Part shown: positions 1 through 13,374 of the stretch, one piece after another
Layout: each line of letters starts with the position of its first letter
Position numbering within the stretch: position 1 is the stretch's first letter
NCBI GenBank assembly: GCA_030686995.1
Contig: CM060709.1
Location: 267,094,057 to 267,158,056, forward strand
Reading direction: 5' to 3'
From: Artemisia argyi
Taxonomy: Eukaryota > Streptophyta > Magnoliopsida > Asterales > Asteraceae
DNA length: 64,000 nucleotides
Translations under genes and position numbers: made by a program
Notes under the pieces: model-generated
What the model was told of the DNA's origin: nothing
Seen by the model: the letters and a program-made list of their open reading frames with translations, nothing else
The model's database searches: none

Positions 1-1136
1 TTAGCGAAAATGAATTGTATATCTAAAACTAAAACCTAAATCTGTAATACTATAAGATTAAGCCATCTAATTTATTGTGTAGGCGTCAAAATTGCATAGA
101 GTACAAGATAGCTAATGCCCAGAATTCAATGCAGCCTCATAATAACTATAAAATCATGAAAGGAGATGAAGTGCAAGGGTTGCCCGAATTGATCACAAGG
201 CATTTAGTATAGAATTAAAAGTCGGTTTGATGAAGTGCAAGAGTTGCGAAAGGTTGCAAGAAAAAAATTAATGATTTAACCTAATTCTTTCCTATATAAA
301 CCGGCCAAAATCACATTTAGTATGTACATTTGAAGATGATTCACACATCTTTTAGATCTTTGATTGTTGGTAGCCGTATGTAAATTCTCTTTTGCAATAT
401 TTTGGAGATGATTCACACATCTTTTAGATCTTTGTAATTAAGTTGGTCTTCTTTTTTTTATTAATTTAGTTATCATACGCAGGTACCATGCAAATCACAC
501 AAGATCATGCATGCTCAGATAAATGGAATCAAAGATTGGGATACCAACTATTTTCTTTGTTTCTTACATATTTAGATGATTATTATAGATAAGCATCTAT
601 ATAGATATATGTATTATGTTAATGCGTTTTCATATACAAGTAATTTATATGCGTTTTCTATTGATGTAGCTCACATGTGCGAATTGATTCAAGAAAATGT
701 GCACGAGCATGTATGTAAAATAACATTTAAATGGTTAAATGATACTTTTTAGCGTGATTAGTTGCTTTCGAATGCTATTTGAGAAATATTAGAATGAATT
801 TATCGTGTGCAATTGATTTATTATTGAAAAGAAGAAGGTCCGCGCATCGCAAAGTGTTTTCTTTTTCTATATGTAGAATCATTAGTGAGAAACCAATATT
901 TACGCCCATTAATTGAGTTTGCCAATAGCAAAATACGACATATTAAAAATATCACATTGAGTAATGAAAAGAAAGGAAAAAAATACATAATTTTGACTTG
1001 AAGCCGTATGTAAATTATAATATTAAATAAAAAAGTTGAGCTTTAAACATAAGCAAAAGTTCAAACTTTTATCGAAAAACAAAACTGGTGCATTTAATGT
1101 GAAGTATATACAACATCGAGATGGAAGTGCAAGGCT
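1..1136. repeat. Left flank holding copy A of a tandem duplication
   Basis: No gene is seen. Roughly 160-1118 is copy A of a tandem duplication; copy B begins near 1119 and continues at 17140 after the retrotransposon. Matching landmarks are GAATTGATCACA (188 onward) against GGAATTTATCACA (17143 onward), and a long shared stretch at 600-745 against about 17260-17415. A further match is 955-1055 against about 17440-17520. Copy A also has a short internal direct repeat: a 25-base block ending in TTTAGATCTTTG occurs near 335-360 and again near 410-433. Confidence 0.6.
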
Positions 1137-2698
1137 TGCCGTATAACAACCAGCATTTTCCAGGTCCTTACTCAACTTTAAAACTCGAAGTTATTTTTTT
1201 AAAAAGTTTTCATATTTACTTTTGTGTATCAATTTTAACTACTGAGTAACAATACTACACGCGTACCGACACTACCTTAGTAACGGCATAAATTTGGAGT
1301 CAGTAATTTCGTCCTTATTTAAACGTTTCTAAAGTTGTATTTTTCACATATATACCAAACCGGAAGACTACGTTTACACTTTAGCTCAACGGGACACGAA
1401 ATACACGGTATAATAATAAAACAAAACCCTTTATATAACAACACACCACCGCCCTTCTCTTATTCCTTTTTATCTTTTTCTGTGTTCAAAGTCAAAAGAT
1501 ATGATAGATCACTATCATACATTTCCTTGTTCCTGCTGCTTCTTTCTCAGTAATCGATGATCACGAGAAGACTTAAAAGATGAAGAAGGAAAGCAACCTT
1601 TGCTCAAAATCGCTATATCACAAGACTCCCTCAAAGAAAGAGTGGTCAAACTCTTCTTCTTTGAATTCTTTTTATTTCCAACCGATCCACAAGGGGAGCC
1701 ACACATCTAGATCTCAGCACAAAAGAAGTTCTTAAGAGTTGAGGCTGTGGTTCTCGCTTGGGTTGGATCAGATCGATTTGTATTTGGGTTTCTTAGTCTC
1801 CATTTAATCATCTTCAATCGACATCACATCCTCTGTAAGGGTTTCATAAATTTTTACAAATTTTTCATGTTGAGAATCTTGTTTTTGATTTATATGAATC
1901 GAAGTAAAATTTGTTTTTGCCGATTGATATAAAATAATTTTGTGACTCGATAAAGCTTGTGTGGAAAAATAAATAAACTACAAACAAAAACTAGATTTAA
2001 TATGGCTCATGGATGAGAAGTGCTTATCGGCTTATTTTGCCAAATCCTTGTTGTGTTTATTCTATTGTAGATCGAACCCAACAGTGGGTTGGTTGCCATC
2101 TCCATTTTTGTTGTCGTCTGTTACCATCATTTACAAATCTTACTATTAGCTCACAGATGAAAGAGCCCAACTCACGGCTCGACCGCATGCTCAAGCGAGC
2201 CAACTAGGGTGCATTGAGTTAAATACGGGTGTGTTATTTACCTAATCAAACCAACTTAGGAACCCTTGGTCTCTTTTCTCCTTTTACTCATGGTGTCGAA
2301 AGAAATTCAACCAATTTTAAAAACCCAAAGACTGATAACAAAGTTAAAAATTCGGGCTTGTGTGTGTGGCTGAGCCCAAAGCCCAGTAAAGGCCCAACCG
2401 GGTGTGTTTGTTGCTGTTCTTCGTCACTGGGCCAAAAGTCCAGCATACTTTGGAAATCGGAATGCCTGGAAATTATAGAAAGCAGATACATAACTTGTCT
2501 TTTAAAATGGCATATGAACAATGTGCTGGTAAATAAAACGTACACCTGAATCTCGATCTTTTGTGTGTCAAACCCAAATGGAAAGTTCACGTCAGCTTAT
2601 TCACGACGAATTTCCAACTCACTCGTCTACTACTCGCTCTCGAATCATTTATTTTCGGCATACCTTAAACTTATTAAACATACTTTATAAACGAATCT

Positions 2699-3937
2699 TG
2701 ATGAGTGTTTAAATACTCATCATTTTATACCAATCTAAACTGCCAAAACATACAAAAACACTCAAATATGCATCAAAATACTTAAAATATCTTAGAAGTG
2801 TGTTTTATATGTTCCAAATGCAAAATATGCAAAAACAGATGAAAAACGTACAAAATTTGCATAATTGGCAGTTTTAGTCCCTCAAGTTTCATAAATTGGC
2901 AAAACTAGTCCCTGAAGTTTCAAAATGAAATAAAAGTCAACTTAAGTCCTTGGGAAACCAAAAATATTCACAAATTATCCCTGGATGAAAGTTTACACAA
3001 ACTGGCAACTTTTACCCCTCAAGTTACAAAATTGGCAAAAATGGTCCCTGGGTATTCAAAACTTGGAAATTTACAAATAATACCCTTGTACTATGCATGA
3101 ATTACAATTTGGAACAAATTGATAACTTTTGGGGAATTTACATTTTTAGTCCCTCAAAATCCAAAGTTTACACAAAAGGTCCTTATAAATTTTAAAATGC
3201 TAAATTATACAATTTTGGTCCTTGTGTTAATGTTTGTTGCAGGTTTGTTCCCTCTAAAGATGTTTGGAAAGTTGGTAAAGTCAGCCCCTCAAGTTTGGCA
3301 GATTTACACAATTGGTCCTTGGGTTCTAAAAATACTAAAACCAACCGGACGCTATAATAAATAACCAAACAAACAAACCCAACTAATCTACCCAGCCCAC
3401 ACACACCTCTGATCCATACCCTTTCCAGGCCCAAATCCCCAAAGCCCACTTCCTTTTTAAATATAAAACCCGGTCAAAACCGTTGACCCTGCCAAATACC
3501 ACCATCACTGTTCACCCTCCTCCCTCACACCTGCAACCATGAAACCAGGTGGTTTTTGCCACCTCTCCTCCTCCACCTAGCCATCCCAGCTCATCACCTA
3601 CTCCCCTACACCACCTCACAGCTATCCCACACCACAATAAATGCTTCCCCACCTCCTTTTCCCTCCAAACCATGCCTAAGCCTCTGTTTTCTTCTTACAA
3701 CCCAACTTGGCCTCCAAACTACTTTCACCCTGTCCCTTACACCTCCACAAACAACCAAGATGTTTTAATTACACTCAAACCGCCTCAATGCCACGTGTAG
3801 CATTTTGGCGCCAAAAGTCACTTAAACGGTTGAGATGAAATACAGATATTCAAGGGTCAAGATTGATGATAAAGACTTCTGAGTGGTCACCAAGGCATTC
3901 AGAGACTATAAAAAGAGGAAGAGAAGCAGAGGAATCA
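2699..3937. mobile_element. Solo LTR inserted in the 5' LTR
   Basis: The segment starts TGATGAGTG, ends GGAATCA (TG...CA), and is flanked by perfect 5 bp duplications AATCT (2694-2698 and 3938-3942). The 3' LTR has the empty site with a single AATCT near 11820. No internal coding region is present, so this is a solo LTR left by recombination between the LTRs of an unrelated element. Its first 24 bases are nearly self-complementary (TGATGAGT ... ACTCATCA). It contains several loosely repeated stretches of the type AGTCCCTCAAGTTT (2875-3330). A TATA-like CTATAAAAAG lies at 3905-3914. The frames at 3549-3800 are Pro/Ser-rich low-complexity sequence, not a gene. Confidence 0.88.
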
Positions 3938-4234
3938 AATCTCATAAGCGGATAATGGTCTATAACCAAATCTTAATCTTAGAATCGTTAGTCAATATTT
4001 CAAATAATACTAAACGGAGTTTATTTTTTATAATACAACGGGTTATTATTTATTGTGGCATCTAGTCACTACATATAATTAAAACTTATACTCGGGTTGT
4101 GCCCAATTTTCTAAAAATACATACAACCTATACAACTCCTTTGATAAAACTATTATTTGGAATATAATTTTTACACGCTTTTATGTTACATTCATATATA
4201 CTTTCAAACGATATTTTTATAATACGAACTCTTC

Positions 4235-4237
<3 letters not shown>

Positions 4238-4303
<66 letters not shown>
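4238..4303. repeat. (TA)n microsatellite in the 5' LTR
   Basis: An uninterrupted alternating T/A tract of about 65 bases. The equivalent tract in the 3' LTR is expanded and was hit by two transposons. Confidence 0.95.
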
Positions 4304-4308
<5 letters not shown>

Positions 4309-5348
4309 GACTACTTGACGTGCATCGTCCTTCGGTTTCCGGTGACCCAAAGACTTATTTATTTTGACACATTTTATTATTCTTACACGTTTACTTAAGC
4401 ACTTCCGAAAGCCAGTGCTAGCCAATATTTACCAAAACTATTTCAAATTAAATGCTACCACACAAGCAACAACGACACAAACACTTTGAAACTTTTAACT
4501 TCATCGAGTCTTAAAACTGGAGCTGTGAACTAAACTTGCCGTACTAATCTAGGTCGCGTGTCGGTGCCGCCCACTATTACTATTTGACTTTACTTTGTTC
4601 AGACTGCTTTGCTGAGGTGAGTTTTCGTAGCCCCTTTTTCATAATGTTTTCCTTGGGGGAAAATGGTAATCAAATGATGTTTTAACTGTTTTCATGCTGT
4701 GATACTCTGTTTTCATATTTTGGACAATACGTGTGTTTGATTGCAATATGTGGCTCATTGTGATGATAAATTTGTGTTTCAAGTATGCGCAACTGTTTAA
4801 CTCCGTGTAGGAGCCGAAGCATTAGATAGTACTATCTGGGGTAGCTCCCCACTATTGGTAACATGTGTGTAACATCGTTGGTTGGTTCAGTTGCCGCTAG
4901 CATTGTGTTTTTCCTTTTAAATGCATATATTCGTATATCTTTCTCACTATTGTCCTACACTACTTATGTCACAGCTTCGTGGTTTACTTTCAAACCTACG
5001 AGCTCACCAACTTTGTGTTGACATTTTTGAGTATCCATTTTCAGGTGTTAAGCATGAAATTGTTTTAGAAGGTTGAGTATTGGCCTGGCTTAGCAGACAT
5101 AAGACGAGACTCTACCGGATTGTATTCCTGAGGAGTTATGCATTTGGAAATGTCCCTTTAAGACTTGTTCTTGGTGAACTTATATAGCAAGACATCTATT
5201 TACCCGTATATTGGGATCGTTGTAACTTTGACTTGTGTTGTGTTGTTATGTAATTAGTATTTCTCTATTATAACACCATGTGTTCTTGATCTTGAAGTCA
5301 CATCCATTAAATGACATTCCGCTGCGCCATTTTTGGGGTGTGACAGAT

Positions 5349-5360
5349 TGGCATCAGAGC
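5349..5360 (+). other. Primer binding site, initiator Met-tRNA type
   Basis: TGGCATCAGAGC lies three bases after the end of the 5' LTR. It matches the usual plant initiator-Met primer site TGGTATCAGAGC with one mismatch. This fixes the LTR end and the element orientation. Confidence 0.85.
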
Positions 5361-5669
5361 ATTGGTTATAGAGAATTAGGTTGTTTGACCTAGACTATAA
5401 CCTAAGAACCCTCATATAGTTTGCATAAATAGGGACTGCATGTGCGATTATGCGTGTAGTATGACACGAAGTGATGATGATTAGTAAATGCAGCATGATG
5501 CTATCTTAAAAACGCCTGGCCAACGTTTTTACGATAACATGATGCGGCATGGACTTATCAAATTCATGGATTGTCATATAGGAAGTTGAGTGTAGTAGCA
5601 CGACATGTATACCAACCTGTCCTACCTATCTCCTATCTAACGTTTACCGATGTCCTACCTTGTAGAATC

Positions 5670-6831
5670 ATGCCTCCAAGAAGGTCGTCTCGAGTTAACC
5701 GTGGTGTTCCACCACCGGGGGGTGAAAGGACTGGTGGACGAGGAGGTATGGCAGGAGGTCGCGACACGGGAAGCGACAACACCAGCAATGAGACTCCTGA
5801 TGTTGCTACCATTATTGCCCAACAACTTCGTGAATTACTACCCACTATTGTCACCCAAGTTGGCGACCATATGGAAACAACGTGAGTGGGAAAAACCAAG
5901 CGGACAACGACAGCGGAAGTGATCACGTCAATGATGGGAACCATAACAACGGTAATAGGGGATGTAACTACAAGGAATTCACCGCTTGCAAACCGGTGGA
6001 TTTTGATGGCAATGGAGGTGCGATAGCTTATACTCGATGGGTAGAGAAGATGGAGTCAGTGATTGACATAAGTGAGTGTGCGGACCGTAAGAAGGTGAAG
6101 TTTGCTGCCTGTTCATTGACTGGAAAAGCGTTGACTTGGTGGAACACGCAAATTCAGGCTAGGGACAGGGAAGCTGCATTAGGAATGAGTTGGGACGACT
6201 TTAAGGAATTATTAAAGGAAGAGTATTGTCCAGATAATGAGATGCAGAAACTAGAACATGAGTTCTACCACCATACCATGGTAGGAACTGATCATACGGC
6301 TTATACGGATCGGTTCCATGAGCTCGCTAGTCTAGTACCTCATATGGTCACTCCTGAATCCAAGAGAATTGAAAGGTACATCTATGGGTTGGTCCCTGTA
6401 ATTCGCGGGATGGTGAAAGGGACTAAGCCTGCTACTATCCAAAGTGCGATACTGAAATATGCAGCCTTAACAGATGAGATGGTTAGGAACGGGACATCGT
6501 CTAAGAGTGGTGATAAGAGAAAGGCCGTGAGCAAGCCAAGTAAGCAAGGTGGTGCAAAGGGAGATAATAAGAAGGTGAAATGTGGAAAGGGATTTGTGGC
6601 AACAACCTCGGGCAAGGGAGGATATGCAGGCTCTTACCCTAAGTGTGAGAAATGTAATTACCATCACCCGGAGACAAAACCATGCCAGGTGTGTTTCAAT
6701 TGCAAACGAGGTGGGCATATAGCAAAGGATTGTAAGGTAGTGGCTAAATAAGAGACACCAGTTAATACCGTTAACCCAAGGACGTGTTATGAATGTGGAA
6801 ACCTGGATCATCTTCGAAATGCTTGTCCTAG
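5670..6831 (+). pseudogene. gag region of the Ty3-type element, frame broken
   Basis: The likely start is ATG 5670, giving a basic, Gly/Arg-rich N-terminus (MPPRRSSRVNRG). That frame stops at TGA 5883-5885, and the rest of gag continues in another frame from about 5882. A capsid-like retrotrans_gag domain follows (about 5970-6480, with KALTWWNTQ and FHELASLVP). A basic spacer and two zinc knuckles come next: CFNCKRGGHIAKDC near 6687-6728 and [14 protein letters not shown] near 6786-6827. An in-frame TAA (6749-6751) lies between the knuckles. Gag would coat the element RNA in cytoplasmic particles. With one frameshift and one stop it is a pseudogene. Confidence 0.85.
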
Positions 6832-6832
6832 G

Positions 6833-9800
6833 TTGAATGGGACACGAGGGCAAGTGCAAAACAACCAGAACCAGGCTTTAGCAATTGGGGGAAACAATGC
6901 GAACCGTGGAAACAACGTTATTGGTGGAAACAATGGTAACCCAGCTCATGGTCGGGTATTTGTAATGAATGCTGAGGAAGGACGCAAGGACCCGAACATC
7001 GTGACTGGTGCATTCTCTTTAAACGACCATTATGCTACTATTCTGTTTAATTCTGGTGCCGATTATAGCTTTGTCTCCACTAAATTCATGCCCTTGTTAA
7101 AAATGGAACCTAGTAGACTAGGCTTTAGTTACGAAATTGAAATAGCAAGTGGTCAAAAGTTAGAAATAAATAAGATCGTTCGCGGGTGCAAACTAGAGTT
7201 AGAAGGCTACACCTTTAGCATCGACTTAATACCATTCGTACATGGAAGCTTCGACGTGATTGTGGGAATGGATTGGTTGTCCAAGCATAAGGCTGAAATA
7301 GTGTGCCATGAGAAGATGGTCCGAATACCACTACCAAACGGTGAGTTACTTAAGGTCTATGGAGAGCGACTTGAAGAAAAAGCAATGCACCTCATGAGCA
7401 TGAAAGTAGACGAGCAGAAACTAGAAGAAATTCTAGTTGTTCGAAACTTCCCAGAGGTATTCCCTGATGACTTATCCGGATTACCCCCTACGCGAGAAGT
7501 TGAATTTCGGATAGACCTAATTCCTGGAGCAATGCCAGTTGCAAAGTCTCCCTACCGATTGGCACCCACTGAAATGGAGGAGTTGTCTAATCAACTCAAA
7601 GAACTCCAAGACAAAGGTTTCATTCGACCTAGTTCTTTGCCATGGGGAGCACCAGTATTGTTCGTCAAGAAGAAGGATGGTTCGTTTAGAATGTGCATTG
7701 ACTACCGGGAGCTAAATAAACTAACAATTAAGAACCGTTACCCTCTCCCGAGAATTGACGACCTATTTGACCAACTACAAGGTTCACGATACTTTTCCAA
7801 GATAGATCTGCGTTCCGACTACCATCAGTTACGAGTACACGAAGATGACATCCTAAAGACCGCATTTAGAACTCGATATGGTCATTTCGAGTTTACGGTT
7901 ATGCCTTTTGGACTCACAAATGCTCCTGCGGTTTTCATGGACTTGATGAACCGAGTATGTAGGCCATACCTGGATAAATTTGTTATCGTGTTCATTGATG
8001 ACATTTTGATATATTCCAAAACAAAAGAGGAACATGAAATGCATCTGAAGTCAATCCTAGAGTTACTCAAGAAAGAGAAACTGTACGCCAAATTCTCGAA
8101 GTGTGAATTCTGGCTACAGGAAGTCCAATTCCTTGGGCATGTAGTTAACAAAGATGCTATTCATGTGGATCCTAGCAAGATCGAAGCTGTGAAGAATTGG
8201 GAAGCCCCTAAGTCCCCAAAAGAAGTCCGCTCATTCTTAGGACTGGCAGGCTATTACCGGCGATTCATCGCAAACTTCTTTAAGATTGCCAAACCTCTTA
8301 CCTTGCTAACTTAAAAGAATAGGAAGTACGAATGGGGCGAGGAACAAGAAGAAGCCTTTCAAACCTTGAAGAACAGTCTATGTAATGCTCCAATTCTGGC
8401 CCTCCCCGATGGACCAGAAGATTTCATAGTATATTGTGACGCATCATGTCAAGGTCTTGGGTGCGTATTAATGCAAAAGGGTAAAGTGATTACCTATGCA
8501 TCCCGACAGCTGAAGATCCACGAGAAAAACTATACCACCCATGATTTGGAGCTAGGCGTTGTAGTGTTCGCTCTCAAGATATGGAGACATTACTTATATG
8601 GGACGAAAAGTATTATTTACACTGATCACAAGAGTCTCCAACATATCTTCGATCAGAACGAGTTGAATATGAGCCAGAGGAGATTGATCGAGCTCTTCAG
8701 TGATTATGACTGCGAGATTCGCTACCACCTAGGTAAGGCGAACGTAGTAGCTGATGCTTTGAGTAGGAAGGAAAGACTCAAGCCTAGGAAGGTAAAAGCC
8801 ATGAGTATAACCATACAGTCAGGTATCAAGGATAAAATACTAGCGGCTCAAAGAGAGGCATCTATGAATATGGATGCACCCACAGAGAAGATGCGAGGTT
8901 TGGATAAACAATTGGATAAAAAGAACGACGATGGACTGTACTTTGTAGACCGGATTTGGGTACCGTCAACCGGTGATGTGAGAACCCTAATCATGAATGA
9001 GGCACATACGACGAGGTACTCCATTCATCCAGGAGCAGATAAGATGTACTACAACCTTAGAGAATTGTATTGGTGGCCTGGGATGAAGAAAGACATAGCT
9101 TACTACGTTAGCAAGTGCCTGACTTGCTTGAAGGTGAAGGCTCACTACCAGAAACCATCTGGTTTGTTACAACAACCAGAAATCCCTGAATGGAAGTGGG
9201 AAAAGATAACCATGGACTTCGTTACAAAGTTACCCAGGACTAGTAGCGGGTACGATACAATGTGGGTCATCGTAGACAGATTGACTAAGTCTGCACATTT
9301 CTTACCAATCCGAGAGGATTACAAGATGGACAAGTTGGCAAGACTCTACATCAATGAGATAGTAGCGAGACACGGGGTGCCTATATTGATCATATCTGAC
9401 CGTGATAGCCGTTTCACGTCAACCTTTTGGCAATCATTGCAAAAGTCACTGGGAACGCACTTAGATATGAGTACTGCTTACCATCCACAGACCGACGGTC
9501 AAAGTGAGCGTACCATACAGAACTTAGAGGACATGCTCAGGGTGTGTGCCATAGACTTCGGTGGTAATTGGGATACTCACCTTCCCTTGGTCAAGTTTTC
9601 CTACAACAACAGTTACCATGCTAGCATAAAAATGGCACCATTCAAATCACTTTATGGGTGGAAGTGTCGTTCGCCTATTTCTTGGGCAGAAGCCGGAGAA
9701 AGCCAAATGATAGGACCTGAAATAGTGTTAGAGACCACTGAGAAGATCATTCAAATCAAGGATAGACTCAAGGTTGCACGTAGCTGTCAGAAGAGTTATG

Positions 9801-10264
9801 CTGACAATAGACAGAGACCTCTGGAATTTAGTGTTGGTTATCATGTATTACTTAAGGTATCACCTTGGAAAGGTGTTGTACGATTTGGTAAGAAGGGCAA
9901 GCTAGCACCCAGGTATGTAGGACCTTTCGAGATCACTGAGAGAATCGGTCCAGTAGCTTACAGACTAAGGTTACCTCAAAAGCTAAGTAACGTTCATGAT
10001 ACATTTCATGTATCAAACCTTAAGAAGTGCCTTGCTGATCAGACCTTACACATACCATTGGAAGAGATTCAGATAGATCCCAAGTTACACTTTGTGGAGA
10101 AACCTGTTGAGATTGTAGAGCGTGAGGTCAAGAAGTTGAAGCGTAGAAAGATACCAATAGTTAAAGTCCGTTGGGATTCAAAGCGTGGACCTGAGTTTAC
10201 TTGGGAACGAGAGGATCAGATGAGACATAAGTACCCACACCTGTTTGACAATAGCACCAGCTGA
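6833..10264 (+). pseudogene. pol region: protease, RT, RNase H, integrase, chromodomain-like tail
   Basis: One long frame continues from gag and is interrupted by TAA at 8312-8314. The protease motif reads LFNSGAD (codon 7049-7051 is AAT), so the catalytic Asp of the usual D-S/T-G triad is Asn. Reverse transcriptase has the FIDDILIYS active site (7991 onward); a usually conserved Gly nearby is Asp (DLRSDYHQ, about 7805). RNase H starts at a catalytic Asp in DAS (8438) and ends with VADALSRK (about 8749-8772). Integrase has the H-H-C-C zinc site (about 9003-9125). Its catalytic Asp codons are at 9215 and 9398 and the Glu at 9506, giving D-D35-E spacing. The end (about 10115-10250, IPIVKVRWDS ... 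FTWERE) resembles a chromodomain. Stop TGA is at 10262-10264. Confidence 0.88.
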
Positions 10265-10286
10265 ATTTTGAGGGCAAAATTCACTT

Positions 10287-10299
10287 AATGGGGGTAGAC
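10287..10299 (+). other. Polypurine tract before the 3' LTR
   Basis: AATGGGGGTAGAC lies directly before the 3' LTR start at 10300. It is the expected plus-strand primer position and supports the plus orientation. Confidence 0.75.
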
Positions 10300-12114
10300 T
10301 ATAACAACCAGCATTTTTCCAGGTCCTTACTCGACCTTAAAACTCGAAGTTATTTTTTTTAAGTACTGAGTAACAATACCACACGCTTACCGACACTACC
10401 TTAGTAACGGCATAAATTTGGAGTCAGTAATTTCGTCCTTATTAAAACATTTCTAAAGTTGTATTTTTCACATTTATACCAAACCGGAAGACTACGTTTA
10501 CACTTTAGCTCAACGGGACACGAAATATACGGTATAATAATAAAACAAAACCCTTTATATAACAACACACCACCGCCCCTCTCTTATCCCTTTTTATCTT
10601 TTTCTGTGTTCAAAGTCAAAAGATATGATAGATCACTATCATCCATTTCCTTGTTCCTGCTGCTTCTTTCTCAGTAATTGATGATCATGAGAAGACTTAA
10701 AAGATGAAGAAAGAAAGCAACCTTTGCTCAAAATCGCTATATCACAAGACTCCCTCAAAGAAAGAGTGGTCAAACTCTTCTTCTTTGAATTCTTTTTATT
10801 TCCAACCGATCCACAAGGGGAGCCACACATCTAGATCTCATCACAAAAGAAGTTCTTAAGAGTTGAGGCTGTGGTTCTCGCTTGGGTTGGATCGGATCGA
10901 TTTGTATTTGGGTTTCTTAGTCTCCATTTAATCATCTTCAATCGACATCACATCCTCTGTAAGGGTTTCATAAATTTTTACAAATTTTTCATGTTGAGAA
11001 TCTTGTTTTTGATTTATATGAATCGAAGTAAAATTTGTTTTTGCCGATTGATATAAAATAATTTTGTGACTCGATAAAGCTTGTGTGGAAAAATAAATAA
11101 ACTACAAACAAAAACTAGATTTAATATGGCTCATGGATGAGAAGTGCTTATCGGCTTATTTTGCCAAATCCTTGTTGTGTTTATTCTATTGTAAATCGAA
11201 CCTAACAGTGGGTTGGTTGCCATCTCCATTTTTGTTGTCGTCTGTTACCATCATTTACAAATCTTACTATTAGCTCACTGATGAAAGAGCCCAACTCACG
11301 GCTCGACCTCAAGCTCAAGCGACCCAGCTAGGGTGCATTGAGTTAAATACGGGTGTGTTATTTACCTAATCAAACCAACTTACGAACCCTTGGTCTCTTT
11401 TCCCCTTTTACTCATGGTGTCGAAACAAATTCAACCAATTTAAAAAACCCAAAGACTGATAACAAAGTTAAAAATTCGGGCTTGTGTGTGTGGCTGAGCC
11501 CAAAGCCCAGTAAAGGCCCAACCGTGTGTGTTTGTTGCTGTTCCTCGTCACTCGGCCAAAAGTCCAGCATACTTTGGAAATCTGAATGCCTGGAAATTAT
11601 AGAAAGCAGATACATAACTTGTCTTTTAAAATGGCATATGAACAATGTATTGGTAAATAAAATGTACACCTGAATCTCGATCTTTTGTGTGTCAAACCCA
11701 AATGGTATGTTCACGTCAGCTTATTCACGACTAATTTCCAACTCACTCGTCTACTACTCGTTCTCGACTCATTTATTTTCGGCATACCTTAAACTTATTA
11801 AACATACTTTATAAATGAATCTCATAAGCGGATAATGATCTATAACCAAATCTTAATCTTTGAATCGTTAGTCAATATTTCATATAATACTAAACGGAGT
11901 TTATTTTTAATAATACAACGGGTTATTATTTATTGTGGCATCTAGTCACTACATATAATTAAAACTTATACTCGGGTTGTGCCCAATTTTCTAAAAATAC
12001 ATACAACCTATACAACTCCTTTGATAAAACTATTATTTGAAATATAATTTTTACACGCTTCTATTTTACATTCATATATACTTTCAAACGATATTTTTAT
12101 AATACGAACTCTTC

Positions 12115-12116
<2 letters not shown>

Positions 12117-12205
<89 letters not shown>
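12117..12205. repeat. (TA)n microsatellite, left part
   Basis: About 89 bases of alternating T/A at the position of the 5' LTR tract; it abuts the nested element starting at 12206. Confidence 0.95.
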
Positions 12206-12208
<3 letters not shown>

Positions 12209-13374
12209 GCTATTCATGCGAGAAATCTAATTTTTGTGAGAACGCGAGAAATAATTCTAACCACTCATTTTATCCTCTTTAAACATTGATCTAATGGCTA
12301 TTATTAGCTAATTATTTTTTTTGGAAAATTTCAAAAAAATTTCGAAAAAATTTCAAAAAAATTTCAAAAAATTTTTGAAATTTTTTTTGAAAAATTTTCA
12401 AAAAATTTACGAAAATTTGTTTGAAAAATTTTCAAAAAATTTTCGAAAATTTTGTTGAAAAATTTTCAAATTTTTTTTTCACATGTGACGAAATTTTTTT
12501 TTTCATTTGTGACGGAATTTTTTTTCACATGTGACGAAAAAACAAATTTACATGCAACGAAAATTTCTTTTCACATTTGACGAATTTTTTTTTTCACACG
12601 TGACAAAAAGAATTTCGTTAAAATTTCAAATTTATTTTTCATATGTGACCGGAAATTTTTTTTCACATGTGACGAAATTTTTTTTCACATGTGACGCTTT
12701 TTTTTCACACGTGACAAAAAAAAATTCGTAAAAATTTCCAAATTTTTTTTCACATGTGACGAAAATTTTTTTTCACATGTGACTGAACTTTTTTTTCACA
12801 TGTGATGAAAAAAAAATTTACATGCGACAATTTTTTTTTCACATGTGACGATTTTTTTTACACACGTGAAAAGAAAATTTCGTGAAAATTTTCAAATTTT
12901 TTTTTCACATGTGACAAAAAAAAATTTCACATATTTTTTTTAAATTTCGATAAAAAAAATTTCGGAAATTTTCTTTTTCGAAAAAAATTTTTCAAAATAA
13001 ATATTTTCGGAAAAAAAAATTGGAAAAAAAAAGTTTCGAAAAAAAAAATTCGAAAAATTTTTTTTCGAAAAAAAATTTTTTGCCAAAAAAAATTTAGAAA
13101 AAAAAAATTTCCGAAAAAAATTTTTTCAAAAAAAAAATTGAAAAAAAAAATTTCGAAAAAATTTTTCAAAATTTTTTTTTTTCAGAAATTTTTTTTTCGA
13201 ATTTTTTTTGAAAATATTCGATTTTTTTTTTTAATTTTTCAAAATTTTTTAAGTAATTTTCAAAAAGTTAATTAACTAATATTAGCAATTAGATTAAAGT
13301 TAAAGGAGGATAAAATGAGTGGTTAGGATTGTTTCTCACGTTGTCACAATATTTAGGCTTTCATTTGAACGCTT

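Larger units (their letters stand above)
1142..5345 (+). repeat. 5' LTR of the Ty3-type element
   Basis: This is a direct repeat of 10300-17139 once the insertions in each copy are set aside. It ends GGGTGTGACA directly before the primer binding site. It holds a solo LTR (2699-3937) and a (TA)n tract (4238-4303). A stretch at about 1199-1236 is absent from the 3' LTR. By eye the two LTRs differ by only a few bases per hundred, so the insertion is old but not ancient. Small open frames inside (for example 1515-1706 minus) occur in both LTRs and show no protein signature. Confidence 0.9.

Noticed and set aside
3549..3800. Pro/Ser-rich 83-codon frame
   Set aside because: Lies inside a solo LTR, low complexity, no start context or domain.
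12927..13169. Phe/Lys-rich minus-strand frame
   Set aside because: Homopolymer A/T core of a nested transposon.
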